NCBI RefSeq assembly: GCF_020283565.1
Contig: NC_060060.1
Coordinates: 11,036,001-11,100,000 of the forward strand
Direction: 5' to 3'
From: Trifolium pratense
Lineage: Eukaryota; Streptophyta; Magnoliopsida; Fabales; Fabaceae
Length of the DNA: 64,000 nt
The notes under the pieces were generated by a model. It was not told where the DNA came from. It saw only the letters and a program-made list of their open reading frames with translations, and did not search any database. Shown here one piece after another: positions 45,165 through 56,116 of this stretch. How positions within the stretch are numbered: position 1 is the stretch's first letter; every line of letters begins with the position of its first letter. Position numbers and translations under genes: made by a program.

Positions 45165-45490
45165 CCAGACTTATTAACCAACCAAATTCTAGATTACCAA
45201 AATCATTCCTCGAGAAAGTGTCCTTGATTGTGATATTTCAGTAAAAGTCATTGGATTCAGAGATTTGGGAGCATTGATATTGGACATGAATGCAAGCTGT
45301 ATTGCAATTTACAGAGTGAGGGTAGAGTTTGTGATGTCTACTCTATGCTGACTAGTCAATGGATTTGGCTTCTTTTATTTTTGGTGTTTGATAAGTAATG
45401 GATTTGGCTAGTTGGACGATGTGCATGTACACGTAATTAGTCATTAACCATTTACTAATCATAGAATATTTATTTAGCACTCTAGGGTAG
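45165..45490. repeat. Promoter-like block, copy A
   Basis: Contains CTCGAGAAAGTGTCCTTGAT, TGATATTTCAGTAAAAG, GGAGCATTGATATTGGACAT, GTTTGTGATGTCTACTCTAT and GTGCATGTACACGTAATTAG. Related copies are at 47650-47990 and 55470-55970. It is also the reverse complement of 56665-56830, upstream of the STS14-like gene. Confidence 0.75.
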
Positions 45491-45858
45491 ATAGGCATGC
45501 TGTCATTAAAATATAATCCAAATTTAATTAGTTAATATAAGTTGTTGTCAATTGGCTAACATGAATTGTATAGTTATTAATCCAAAAAAAAGTAAATTAA
45601 TTGTGTACTCCAGTTGTAGTTTATGAAAGTAAGACTGGAGTTAGCGTGTTGGGCCTAAAAATTAATAGAAAAGATTAATATGACATAGTTCAACTAACAA
45701 AAATATAAACACGTTGATCATTTAGGATGTTTAACAGAAGCTATCACTTATGCCGTCGATTACTAAATTGTAATTTAGTTCGATTGACACTCTGGATAGC
45801 CTCGAATCACCAAGCTAAATAACGGCCACTTCAATCTAGTTCGATCGATCGACATATA

Positions 45859-46143
45859 GGAGAGAATATATATTTGGGGTAGTGGCTCTGATTGGACACC
45901 AACTGATGCTGTTAAAGCTTTGGGCTGTCGAAGAGAAATATTACACATTTACACTTTATGTGACTAATTATGTGACTAATTCATGTGTATCTGGACAAAT
46001 GTGTGGACATTATACTCAGATTGTGTGGAAAAGTACTAGAAGAATTGGTTGTGCAAGAGTTGTGTCTGTGTGATGATGATGATGTATTCATGACTTATAA
46101 TTATGACTATGTTGGGAATTATGTTGGACAGCGACCATATTAA
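45859..46143 (+). pseudogene. PR-1 type CAP gene fragment
   Basis: The 3' half of a classical PR-1 coding sequence. It reads GENIY, SDWTPTDAVK, VEEKYY, NSCVSGQMCGHYTQIVWKST and RRIGCARVV, then YNYDYVGNYVGQRPY and a stop. A one-base insertion after GENIY, others near KAL and VSV, and an inserted duplication before NSC break the frame. The 5' half, with signal peptide, is absent. PR-1 proteins are secreted CAP proteins of defence. It is a different subfamily from the intact gene at 56990. Confidence 0.85.
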
Positions 46144-46485
46144 TTCAATTGATCATGTAAATATGTACTCCATCCGTATACAAATATAAAATAAAAATAT
46201 AAGTAACCAAAAAAAATACAAATATAAGAAAAAATTCACTTTTTAGATTTATTGAATATTAAATGTATATGAACTATAAATAGTCCAGATATATCAATTA
46301 ATGATTCAGTGTTACATCATCATCATATATCTTGGCATAACGACTTAGCATAAATCTAGGAAAAGAAAATAACAGAATATTAATCTTAAAATAACATTAG
46401 GAAAAGTTAGTTTATTTGCTCACAAAATCTTGCCTTTTTCCCAATGTGGGTCTTCTTCTATTGGATCTTCGGTGTTAGTTTCACT

Positions 46486-46997
46486 CTATTCATTGGGCCT
46501 TTCTACTTGTGTCGTATGAGTCTCCTCGTCATGATGATCATCATCAACTGGATCGAGTCGAACAGCTAAGATTCTTTCAACTTGATCCAATAAATTATCA
46601 GGCTGATTATCATCTTTCTGGGATTGATAGTAGTTCATATAGCTTCTAAAGCATATTGGAGAGCACCTTGGGCCAATTGTTTGGGAAAGAGTTGAATAAC
46701 TGCAGCCTCGATCTCGGCAGCCTGAATCTGAGTTGTTTCGGTTTCGGAATTAGCAGCAGCAATTTCGGAAGCTATACGAGCAAGTTCATTCCTCGTGTAT
46801 ATTATGCGACGGGATATCTTTCTCGCGGCAAGAGTGTTGATTTCTAAATCAGGTTCCACCTTCTTCTTAAGAAGGAAAACTCGTCTTCCCCACTCAAAAT
46901 ATTTCGATGGTGTCTTCTTCCTAAAAACATTAATAACTCGCCTTCCCAATACCCTCTTCTCTGTCGGTTGGCAATTCTTGCATGAACCCTTCGCCAT
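46486..46997 (-). CDS. Divergent histone H2B-like protein, copy A (C-terminus frameshifted)
   Basis: From ATG at 46997 (MAKGSCKNCQ) the frame gives 120 residues and stops at 46635. Residues about 34-118 align end to end with the H2B histone fold. VFLLKKKVEPDLEIN matches the IFKVLKQVHPDIGIS region, a helix-2 segment ends in ARIASEIA, and AAEIEAAVIQLFPKQLAQGA matches the EIQTAV...LPGELAKHA region. Only a three-residue gap in loop L2 is needed. The lysine-rich N-terminal tail of ordinary H2B is replaced by a short Cys/Arg-containing one. A 2-bp insertion (about 46638-46641, absent in copy B) ends the frame just after the fold; without it an acidic tail would run to a stop at 46488-46486. A role as a nucleosomal H2B variant is inferred, not shown. 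Confidence 0.6.
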
Positions 46998-47091
46998 GCT
47001 GATTGTATTGTTGAATATGCAAAATATAAATAAATTTGGTGAATATGAATAATAAGAGTATAACCCTTTTTTTTTTTTCACATTCAATCTC

Positions 47092-47118
47092 TAGGGTTTA
47101 TAAGGATTTATATAAGTG
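47092..47118 (-). promoter_or_regulatory. TATA and telo-box of H2B-like copy A
   Basis: On the minus strand TATATAAATCC (about 47105-47115) precedes AAACCCTA (47092-47099), about 100 bp before the ATG. The same arrangement is present upstream of copy B. Confidence 0.5.
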
Positions 47119-47475
47119 TAGGGGTGTGCAAAAAAATTAGTTAACCTAAACTGAATCTTTATTAAAAATAAACAAAAAAAGTAAAAATTGAGAAATGTTG
47201 CAAAATAAAAATTAAAAAAAAAAAAAAAACAGTTTTTGATGAAATCCAGCTTACTTTGAGAGTACCACGTACATAAAAAAAAAAATGGTACTCTGATCTG
47301 AGGGTGCTCTGTACGCGTACGATCCAATACCAGTACTGTGTCTAAAATGGAGTACCGTTAATCATCAAAAATTGTTTTTTTTTTTTTTAAAGAGTTCTCA
47401 ATCTCTTTTTTTTTTATTTGTTTATTTTTAATAAAGATTCACTTTAGTTTATAAGTTCTTAATTGAGTAACCCCG
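47119..47475. mobile_element. hAT-type MITE next to H2B-like copy A promoter
   Basis: Begins TAGGGGTGTGCAAAAAAATT, the same terminus as the element at 19402, and carries 30-35 bp inverted arms (GAATCTTTATTAAAAATAAA and its complement near 47420-47450). The right terminus is worn (ACCCCG). Flanks TATAAGTG (47111-47118) and TATAAGTT (47476-47483) make a 7-of-8 target-site duplication that overlaps the TATA region. Confidence 0.65.
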
Positions 47476-47649
47476 TATAAGTTTTTAATTAATTAAAAAG
47501 ATGCTTTCACTACCAATTTAATTAAAAATCTGAATTTTCCAAGTCCAATACCGTTGCCGCTCTTTCGACGAGTAAACTGAACTGTATTTCTATTTTCCTG
47601 CTGTTGCAGCGAACTATTAGTTTTAAAAACAGAATTTTCAGAAAAATAA

Positions 47650-47990
47650 AGTTATAGATTAGGCCCAAACTTATTTACCAACCAATTTATAGATTACCAA
47701 AATCATTCGTCGAGAAAGTATCCTTGATTGTGATATTTCAGTAAAAGCCATTGGATTCAGAGATGTGGAAGCATTGATATTGGACATGACTGCAAGCTGT
47801 ATTTGCAATTTACAGAGTGAGGGAAGAGTTTGTGATGTCTACTCTATGTTGATTAGTCAATGGATTTGGCTTCTTTTTTTCTTTCTTTTTTTTCTTTTCG
47901 ATAAGCAATGGATTTGGCTAGTTGGATGTGCATGTACACGTAATTAGTCATAAACCGTTTACTAATAATAGAATATTTATTTAGGACTTT
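47650..47990. repeat. Promoter-like block, copy C
   Basis: Same order of motifs as 45165-45490 (GAGAAAGTATCCTTGATTGT, GCATTGATATTGGACATGAC, TTTGTGATGTCTACTCTATG, GTGCATGTACACGTAATTAG), in the same orientation. Confidence 0.75.
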
Positions 47991-48166
47991 ATTTGATCTA
48001 CGGAACCGTCTAATCTAGTTTGGAGGTCAGTTTTAACATCAAGTAGTTCTTGCCTTCTCCCGATCACAGTTACATGAAATCGAACTATGATTCTCCTGTG
48101 AAGTGTAGCGTTAATTATTATTGAATCAACTAACGATTAGTTTACTAAAATATACTCTAAAATATG

Positions 48167-48305
48167 AGTCTTGTCAATTGGCTAATATGAGTTAGTTGTT
48201 AGTTAGTACTAAAAAAAAGTAATATTAATTGTGTAGAGTCTTGTCAATTGGCTAATATGAGTTAGTTGTTAGTTAGTGCTAAAAAAAAGTAACATTAATT
48301 GTGTA
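48167..48305. repeat. 70-bp tandem duplication
   Basis: Two adjacent units (about 48167-48236 and 48237-48305) of GAGTCTTGTCAATTGGCTAA, GAGTTAGTTGTTAGTTAGT and TTAATTGTGTA differ at two positions. Single related copies lie near 45545 and 56315. Confidence 0.88.
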
Positions 48306-50585
48306 GCTGTAGTTTATGAAGTAAGACACGAGTTAACATGTTGGCTATCGATTGGTTTTGAGTTGCTTTGGATTCTACCAAACTAGTGTCAGGGTGTATC
48401 AATATTCGTATCATTCGATGATTTCGGATTGTCTAGCTTGAAAAAGCCATTATCACTTGCTGCTTGTTGCAGGGAGTAATGGGTACGTGCGCCGCTCTGT
48501 GTTGGTGGTCGGTGCATTCACCTTAAGTCATTAGGGACTTATGTTTGTCTTTTAGGATTAAATAGGAGTTTGCTTGTTTCATTGTACTACGTTATCTCTT
48601 TGGGTTTGGGGTAAGGCCTAGTCCCGCCTTGTAATTATCTTATTTTCTTTTTTTAATAATAATATGAGTTATAGGTGGAGGACGGTGACGAATAGTAGTT
48701 CCAACATAGTTGAAATGCCTATCCCACCTTGACATTTAGATGCTCTTAATTTATAAAAAAAATGAAAGAAAACTAATAAAATAAAAGATTAAAGACAACA
48801 GAGAGTAAAACAGATTTCGAGTCATGAAACCCTCACTCACAAAATTTGGCTTCGTCGTTGTTCCATAATCCCTCTCGTAAGCCGCAAGAAACTCCAATGC
48901 ATTTGTAGTCGCCGCCGAGACAGAAACCAACGGCTATGAAGCCGTAACCGAGGAAGATAAACTTCCCGAGCCCAAGCCGATGGAGCCCAAGGAATATAAA
49001 GAAGAACAACACCAAAGGATCATAAGCCCAAACCAATTGCACTGGAAATGATGTTGGGTGGTAGAGTTTACCTCATATTAAAATGAACATATATAATACA
49101 TATTTTAATTTATTTAATTTTGAACGTAATATGAAATTAATAATTTTATTTTTAATTTAAAAATTTAAGTGATATGAATATTAATTAAAGAAAATATGAT
49201 AAAATTAATATATTATTAATTTTAAATAAAAATAAATTTTAAATATTAAATAATTCACACTTAATTATTTTTCTCTCGTTCTCATTAGTTAAATATGACT
49301 ATATATAGTCATGCAAATATATCTTGTAAAGAAATAACACAACAACTATATTCCCATCAATATATCTTGTAAAAAAAATAATATGTCTCTTACTTTTTTA
49401 CGTATTAAACATGACTCTTTGAATCATACGTATCACGTGAGATTGAATATTATATATGATTAAAATACAAAATAATTGTATATTTTAACCCGTATTGTTT
49501 TATTTGATTTTTACGAAACCTCTATTATAACATGTATCTTATTTTTTGACAATATTTATGTATCTATTATTTATCAAATAACTTATTATATTTAAATGTC
49601 CAATTTTTAGCCCAACTAACAGAAATGTCAAAATTGTTAGGTCATACGTGATTTCGTCTATTTACCTAAGAAACTTATTGTATTTAAACAATTGCATAAA
49701 CTTTGCAATAATATGTTATTTTATCAAAATATAATAATTAATTATTTGTTTTTGTTTCTCACTTGTTTTATTTTTATTTTTTTCGCACACGTGCAGAAAA
49801 ATATGAGACATTGTTGAAAACACACGAATACTACAAATTATTATTTATCTAACTCTTAATGTGCTTCCTAGATTCCTCCGTCTCATTTTATAAGCAAATA
49901 CTCTCTTATATACTATTATTAAAAATAATCACAAGTGTAAGTAATTGTTGTTCATATAATTATTAACATAAACTATTATAAAAAATTAAACGTCACTCTA
50001 CATATGATATTGTATTTATTATTAATTTGATAAAAGTATTTCTTTATTTATTATTAATACGATAAAATTGAACTTTTGATTTGACTAAAAAAAATAAGTT
50101 TGAATCGTTAGGTGAAAACATGAAAGTCATACCTAAAAACATTGAATCTATAGAGTTTACAATTTAAAACGAGTTTTTAACAACCTTGATTTCAGCAAGA
50201 TAAACATAAATCATTACACGAGAACATTTACATACAAGGCACAAAATAATTTTTCAAGAGGAGTTGAACGTTAAGTTGCTCAAAAAAAAAAAAACATCAA
50301 AAATAGAACGTTAGATTGAATGTTAACTAAGCATCGATAAAAGTGATTTTTTTTACTAAAATGGTGCATTTTTTCAAGTTTTTTACCAAACAAGTATAGT
50401 TTTCAAAAAAATTACACATATGGGGTAAATCGCCACTGCAACCAACGACTTCCATTTTCCTAAAAGTAAAATCGCCACTGCAACCAACGACTTCCATTGA
50501 GAAATCACTGTGAGATGCATATTATTCAAAATGTCTAAGTAAAAAATATAAAGCAGATTTGAGATAATAAATCACACTTCACAAT
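48306..50585. other. Intergenic, possible exon remnant
   Basis: Mostly very AT-rich. On the minus strand 48833-49042 a 69-residue hydrophobic frame reads LVLFFFIFLGLHRLGLGKFI, FLGYGFIAVGFCLGGDYKC and so on, less AT-rich than its surroundings. It may be an exon of an unrecognised membrane protein, but no partner exons were found. About 49875-50080 resembles worn Stowaway/mariner sequence. Confidence 0.35.
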
Positions 50586-50589
50586 CGAG

Positions 50590-50976
50590 TCACCACTCAC
50601 CACCATCGAACTCTTCCACCTTCCTCTGTTCTTCTTGAGTTTCATTGTTGACAGATGTCACGATCTCTTCTTCCTCAAGCTTCTTCACATCTCCAGCATC
50701 AATGCCTTGAGAAATCACCGTGAAGATGCATATTATTGTCAATAGGAGGAGACAACATATTTAAGTAAAAATTAAAAGAAAATTTGAGAGATTCATCACC
50801 ATCAAACTCTTCTACTATCCTCTGTTCTTGAGTCTGCTCAAAGTCCTGGTTCTCAGCCCCAATATGATTCATTTGGTTACCAGTACTGAAAAAACAACAG
50901 GAAAAGAACGTAAGTAAAATCAAAATGAGAAAATAGCAAGAAGAATTGATTGAATAATTTCTGAAACTAACTTCAT
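50590..50976 (-). CDS. Small acidic protein, predicted three-exon gene
   Basis: Minus-strand prediction: exon 1 50976-50972 (ATGAA), exon 2 50885-50800, exon 3 50705-50590. Both introns have GT/AG ends and phases that give 68 residues. The product starts MNTGNQMNHIGAENQDFEQT and ends EEQRKVEEFDGGEW. It is Glu/Gln-rich and of unknown family. Exons 2 and 3 end alike (QEQRIVEEFDG and EEQRKVEEFDG), and the intron after exon 2 resembles the sequence after exon 3. This suggests a tandem exon-plus-intron duplication. A GA repeat lies in the likely 5' UTR. Without splicing, exon 2 would read through to a stop at about 50699. The gene is supported only by splice signals and this repeat. Confidence 0.4.
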
Positions 50977-50991
50977 CTTTCGGTTTGAGTG

Positions 50992-50993
<2 letters not shown>

Positions 50994-51030
<37 letters not shown>
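50994..51030. repeat. (GA)n microsatellite
   Basis: About 18 GA units, followed by a short (TG)n run, just upstream of the predicted minus-strand gene start. Confidence 0.95.
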
Positions 51031-51032
<2 letters not shown>

Positions 51033-51039
51033 GTGTGTG

Positions 51040-51550
51040 TGTGAGGTTGAATGAGGGAAGAGTGATATGATTATATGAAGATGGAAATTGCGAACGAGTG
51101 ATATGATGAGCAATCCTGCAAGGCGGGTGTTGTGAAATGACGCTCTGAAATTTGTCAGAGGAGCAACGCCATGTGTCCCAACAAAAATTTAAAATTTAAT
51201 TATTAATTATTCATTGAAAAAATTCGTGGGAATGAAGAAAGTGTGAGTTTGTTTGTGGCATATAATTATTAATTATTTATTTAAAAAGATTTGTAGGAAT
51301 GAAGAAAGTGTGAGTGTATTTGTTTGTCGTATACCAATACACAAAACGGAATGGGTTTTATGATGGCATGACACTCCCCAGATGTTGTGTTGATGTGAAG
51401 CGAGAACGGACCCTAGGCAGGTACATATCTACTGCCATCTCTAACACACTATATCAATTGTTTGATTATACAAAGAGAAGAGATGAATAAAATATTAGTC
51501 CCCTAGTTATTTCTTTTACGTTGTTACAATCTTTTACATTATTATTAGGG
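51040..51550. other. Upstream region of small acidic gene
   Basis: No gene seen. An imperfect repeat (ATTATTAATTATTCATTGAA / ATTATTAATTATTTATTTAA, each followed by GGGAATGAAGAAAGTGTGAG or a close variant) lies at about 51197-51320. Confidence 0.45.
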
Positions 51551-51554
51551 TCAT

Positions 51555-51694
51555 GCTAACATATGCCCAAGGGCAAATGTTAAGTACACTTCAAATAACA
51601 ATTATGTCTTGAACAAAACAATGTTTAACAATTATGTCTATACAAAATTATTATTTATAGTGGACTAACAAGTGTCTTAAGGGTACAAGTTAGC
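51555..51694. mobile_element. MITE related to 26922 element
   Basis: Left end GCTAACATATGCCCAAGGGC and complement of right end GCTAACTTGTACCCTTAAGA match imperfectly over about 30 bp, like the termini at 26922-27086. 140 bp. Confidence 0.55.
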
Positions 51695-51701
51695 TTTTCC
51701 C

Positions 51702-51771
<70 letters not shown>
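51702..51771. repeat. (TTA)n microsatellite, about 23 units
   Basis: Uninterrupted triplet repeat directly after the MITE. Confidence 0.97.
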
Positions 51772-51807
51772 GCGCACATTTACTCTTATCGTCATCCTTT
51801 CACTCAA

Positions 51808-51855
51808 TATAATTATGACTTTGTTGGGAATTATGTTGGACAGCGACCATATTAA
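51808..51855 (+). pseudogene. PR-1 C-terminal fragment
   Basis: Reads YNYDFVGNYVGQRPY and a stop, the last 15 codons of a PR-1 gene, with 3' flank matching that after 46143. It is the tail of a second lost PR-1 copy. Confidence 0.8.
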
Positions 51856-52868
51856 TTCAATTTATCATATAAATATGTATATTGATTATAAATATGACCC
51901 TATTAGCAATATATTATGGTCCTAACGAAATCATCACCTTCATAGCTTTGAATGTTTACCAATTTGATATCATATTGGTTTTTCTGCTGAACTTTCTTAC
52001 GTTGGAGTTTGAATTTGTTGGCCTCACTTTCATTGTGCACACAAGAAGAAAATTTAGGGGAGCTAAACAGAGTTAATTGAGAGAGGTTTTATGGCGGTGT
52101 GCGGTTTACGTGTGCACTTTCATGAGAAAATTTGTCGCGTTAAGTTAAAAAACAATGCTCGTTATGCCAATATGTGTGTGTATGGTGTGGGCAACAAAAT
52201 TTGTAAGAGTGCATCAGGGCACTCGTTAGCATTTGTCTAAAAGTATTCTATAGTGAATCAATATGTTATGAAATTCTACCTAGTTAACAAAAGCTATCAC
52301 TTATGCCATCAACTACTAAATTGTAATCTAGTTCGATTGACACTCTTGATAGCCCCAAATCAGCAAGCGGTCGTCTTTAATATAATCCTTCTATAAATAA
52401 ATTGGATTGAGATTAAGAGTAAATAAAAAAGACATAGGCTGCATTCATAGAAAGCATATATAGTTAGAAATGACTTGTTGGAAAACAAGTTCCAAATTAA
52501 TTAAAATGCTTGTCCCTCCAAAAACAAACTTAAATCACACACTATGTCTTTGATACAGTACTCTAATTAACTCAGAGTGAAGAAAACGGCACTCTTTGAG
52601 TGAGTGTCAACTCCTACGGGGGAAGAGAAGAGAAATTGAAGAAAAAAGTGAATCCTTATATTATTCACCATAATAAAATTGGTTCATTGTTACATCATAT
52701 AAAATCAATCTTGTCATACCTACTTAGCATAAAATCTAGGAAAGAATATTAATCTTAAAATAACATAACAGAATAGTAAATTTAAGAAAGTTAGTTTCTT
52801 CATACTACCAAAATCTCTCACCACTAGTTTCTTCTGCTTGCTCACAAAATCTTTCATGCACTTTGGTT
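51856..52868. other. Duplicated spacer
   Basis: About 52265-52370 (AAGCTATCACTTATGCCATC, AAATTGTAATCTAGTTCGAT) matches about 45735-45830. The order relative to the PR-1 piece differs between the copies. No gene supported. Confidence 0.55.
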
Positions 52869-52871
52869 TCT

Positions 52872-53399
52872 TTAATTGCCTCTTTCCTGGTATTGGTCTT
52901 CATTGGGCCTTTCTACTTGTGTCGTATCAGTCTCCTCGTCATCATAAACTGGATCGAGTCGAACAGCTAAGATTCTTTCAACTTGACCCAATAAATTATC
53001 AGGCTGATTATCATCTTTCTGGGATTGACAGTAGTTCATAGCTTCTAAGGCATGTTGGAGAGCACCTTCGGCCAATTGTTTGGGAAAGAGTTGATTAACT
53101 GCAACCTCAATCTCGGGGTACCTGAATCTCCGTTGTTTCGGAATTAGCAGCAACAATTTCGGAAGCTAGCTATACGAGCAAGTTCATTCCTCATAGAGAG
53201 TACGTAACGGGCTATATATCTGTCTCAGGCCAAGAGTGCTGAGTTCTAAATCAGGTTCCACCTTCTTCCTAAGAAGGTAAACATGTTTTGCCCATGGAAA
53301 ATATATCGATGTTATCTTCTTCCTAAAAACATTAATAACTCGCCTTCCCAATACCCTCTTCTCTGTCGGTTCGCAATTCTTCCATGAACCCTTCGCCAT
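52872..53399 (-). pseudogene. Divergent histone H2B-like gene, copy B (broken)
   Basis: Same gene as copy A. The ATG at 53399 begins MAKGSWKNCEPTEKRVLGRR. Two 4-bp insertions (around 53205-53215 and at the AGCT duplication near 53165), a 6-bp loss and a 1-bp gain shift the middle of the fold out of frame and add stops at about 53184. The net change is +3, so the distal half returns to the original frame: VNQLFPKQLAEGALQHALEA, then an acidic C-terminal tail ending EDQYQERGN. The tail is in frame here, showing what copy A lost. The central helix is destroyed, so it cannot fold as a histone. Confidence 0.75.
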
Positions 53400-53510
53400 G
53401 CTGATTGTTTTGTTGAATATGCAAAATATATATAAATTTGGTGAATATGAATAATAAGAGTTTTTTTTTTTCACATTCAATCTCTAGGGTTTATAAGGAT
53501 ATATATAAGG

Positions 53511-53690
53511 GTAGGGGTGTGCAAAAAAATTAGTTAACCTAAAGTGAATCTTTATTAAAAATAAACTAAAATGGAATACCGTTAATCATCAAATTTTTTT
53601 TTTTTTTTTTAAAGAGTTCTCAATCTCATTTTTTTTATTTGTTTATTTTTAATAAAGATTCACTTTAGTTTATAATTAGATTCAGTTTCC
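53511..53690. mobile_element. hAT-type MITE, truncated copy beside H2B-like copy B
   Basis: Same left terminus and inverted arms as 47119-47475, at the same position relative to the TATA and telo-box, but with about 200 bp missing inside and no right terminus. It therefore inserted before the segment was duplicated. Confidence 0.7.
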
Positions 53691-53885
53691 TTCTTGTTTT
53701 TTTGTGATAAATCATAACATTTGTATCCACGATGATTGGAAGGATACCCTAAAAAGACACATGGGGTGAAACGATATTGAAGTTTGTTTATAGTATGTGA
53801 TGGAAAAAGAGGGTAACATAAACAACCAAATACTCGTAGATGAGAGTAGGACGGCTCCTTTTGAAAAAGAATAATGTTGTCAAAA
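53690..53885 (-). pseudogene. Copia integrase C-terminal fragment
   Basis: The minus strand reads YSHLRVFGCLCYPLF, then RFTPCVFLGYPSNHRGYKCY, typical of the end of copia integrase just before RT. It lies at the truncated end of the MITE and has no LTR. Confidence 0.75.
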
Positions 53886-54239
53886 CAATTTAATTAGACT
53901 TACTCATTTTGTCCCGCTAAATAATTCAAATATTATTCTTATTTGAATTTTCTTCAATTTTAGCAACCAACGCCACCGTTTTATTTTTCACTCATTTTTA
54001 TTTTATCTTTTATAAGTTTTTCTTAATTCATGTAAAACAATCAAATATGATGAAGAAACACGAGGGACCTAAAAAGAAGTCATCTTAGATTAAGGGTATC
54101 TTTCATGGTGCATCTTCATAGTGGAGATTTTTGTTGCCACATTGATCTGTTGTCACTTTTGGTGCTTGAGGAGAGAGCTAGAAATTAATATTCACAGAAA
54201 TAATATATTTGAAACTGATAACTTATTACTTTACATTGA

Positions 54240-55320
54240 GGCCATGTTTGATACAAAATGTAGCTTCTTCATTTTCACGTTAAATATCCACCACGATGTG
54301 AGAATTCCTCATCTACCCGTAGTGAGGAACAAACAATTAGTAAAATTACGGTGTTTTTCCTTTTGCGTCAAAATTCATTTCCTTTTTCAAGCTTCTGCTG
54401 CCACATATTTGACAGCGATATCGAAATTAATGGTATGATATCTAATATTCTCTTTGATCATTTTTATAAGGAACACTTTAAAAAAGTTACACAGATCAAG
54501 AAAACACATTGTACATGGTTATTTTCATTTAATACTCATAAAAATTTAAATCTATTCCATATATACTTTTATTTAATTGCTCTTAATTCAACTAACTTAC
54601 TTATTTTTAAATTATCTTTCATAATAAATAAGGGCATAAGTGAAATTAAACATTTAAAAATTGGTCAAATTTTTTATAAAAAAAAAATCAATTTTTTTTC
54701 TCAAAAGTGTTTATTATAAAAAAGTTCGGAAGAAGTAAATTCTAGTTATATCTTACCTACTATTAGATTTGAACCAATAACTTACGTCATGATATCAAAC
54801 TTACACTTAGTCTCTTATCTTAGGTTAAGCTCTCCTCACTATATACGTAGTACTATTTCCAACTAATTAAGCAATAACACGTGGATTTTGATTCTTGAAA
54901 GTTGAAGAAGAAAAAATGGAGTGAAATTGATTAAAAGTGAAGATTTGAAACAAAATATTTGTGTGATCTATTCAGGAAGTAACATGGGAATTTTGATTCA
55001 TGAAATTTGAAGGAATTTTTTTTTTTGGGAGAGAAATTGGTTAAAAGTGATTATTTGAAGCAAAATATTTGTATTATCTATTCTAGAAATTGTGATAGAA
55101 GTAGCCAAGTCTCACAAGTTCTTACCTAAGTATTAGTATGATCTATTCTAGAAATTATTTATCATAGTCCAAATTTTTCCAAAATCTAATGGTGCTTATT
55201 AGTCTCATTTAAGACAAAAAAATTGAATGGATATGTGTGTGCCAATATGAGGTACTCTAACATTACCCCATCCATCATATACATATATTCGAATTTAAAT
55301 TATGGTTAAAACAGTCACAA
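54240..55320. repeat. Second copy of the 44.5-45.1 kb block
   Basis: Shares ordered motifs with 44515-45160, interrupted by an AT-rich insertion at about 54430-54770 and with a short internal repeat at 54940-55080 (GATTTGAAACAAAATATTTG / GAAGCAAAATATTTG). No coding frame is conserved between the copies. Confidence 0.6.
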
Positions 55321-55469
55321 GTCTTAATTTAATTAATAAAAAATTTAAAATTATTAGATTGAATATGATGATTAGGGTTTGAAGCCCGATTTTCTTACTT
55401 ATGTATGAATTTATAATGATTTTATCTATTTATAAAAAAATATTTATGGCTAAAAAAATTTAATTAGGC

Positions 55470-55974
55470 CAAACTTATGTACTAACCAAATTCTAGATTA
55501 CTAAAATCATTCCTCGAGAAAGTGTCGTTGATTGTGATATTTCGGTAAAGAGAAATATTTATATAGGCACAAACACAAATCAATTGTTGTTAAGCACATT
55601 CACATGAGAAAAAAATAATTAAAGAAAATGAATTAATTGATGTGACTATTTAATTTTTTTAAATTTTTTTTCCATGATGTATGTGTTCCTATAATTTGTG
55701 TCTATATCTTATGCTTATGCAAGAATGTCTCTTCGATCAAAGCCATTGGATTTAGAGATTTGGGAGCATTGATATTGGACATGGGTGCAAATGTTTTGCA
55801 ATTTACAGAGTGAGGTAAGAGTTTGTGATGTCTACTCTATGCTGACTAGTCAATGGATTTGGTTTTGTTTTTGTTTTGATAAGCAATGGAAATATGCTAG
55901 TCAGATGTTCATGTACACGTAATTAGTCATAAACCGTTTACTAATAATAGAATATTTATTTAGGACTCTAAGGG
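55470..55974. repeat. Promoter-like block, copy B
   Basis: Same block as 45165-45490, carrying an extra insert at about 55553-55735 between the GTGATATTTC and AAAGCCATTGGATT motifs. Confidence 0.7.
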
Positions 55975-56116
55975 TCGTTTTGTTTGAAGGAAAGAAAGTG
56001 GAAGAAAAGAAAATTACGCAAACTAATGAATGAACCTAAACTAATTTTAGTCCAAATTCATTTATTGATTTGCGTAATTTTCTTTTCTTCCACTTTCTTT
56101 TCTTCATACCAAACGG
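55975..56116. mobile_element. Foldback MITE
   Basis: Arms at about 55975-56022 and 56069-56116 are inverted complements, sharing GAAAGTGGAAGAAAAGAAAA and TTACGCAAA, with outer CGTTTTGTTTG / CCAAACGG ends. 142 bp. Confidence 0.7.

Noticed and set aside
54351..54719. 122-codon open frame
   Set aside because: Very AT-rich with Phe, Lys, Ile and Asn runs, located in an AT-rich insertion within a duplicated non-coding block.
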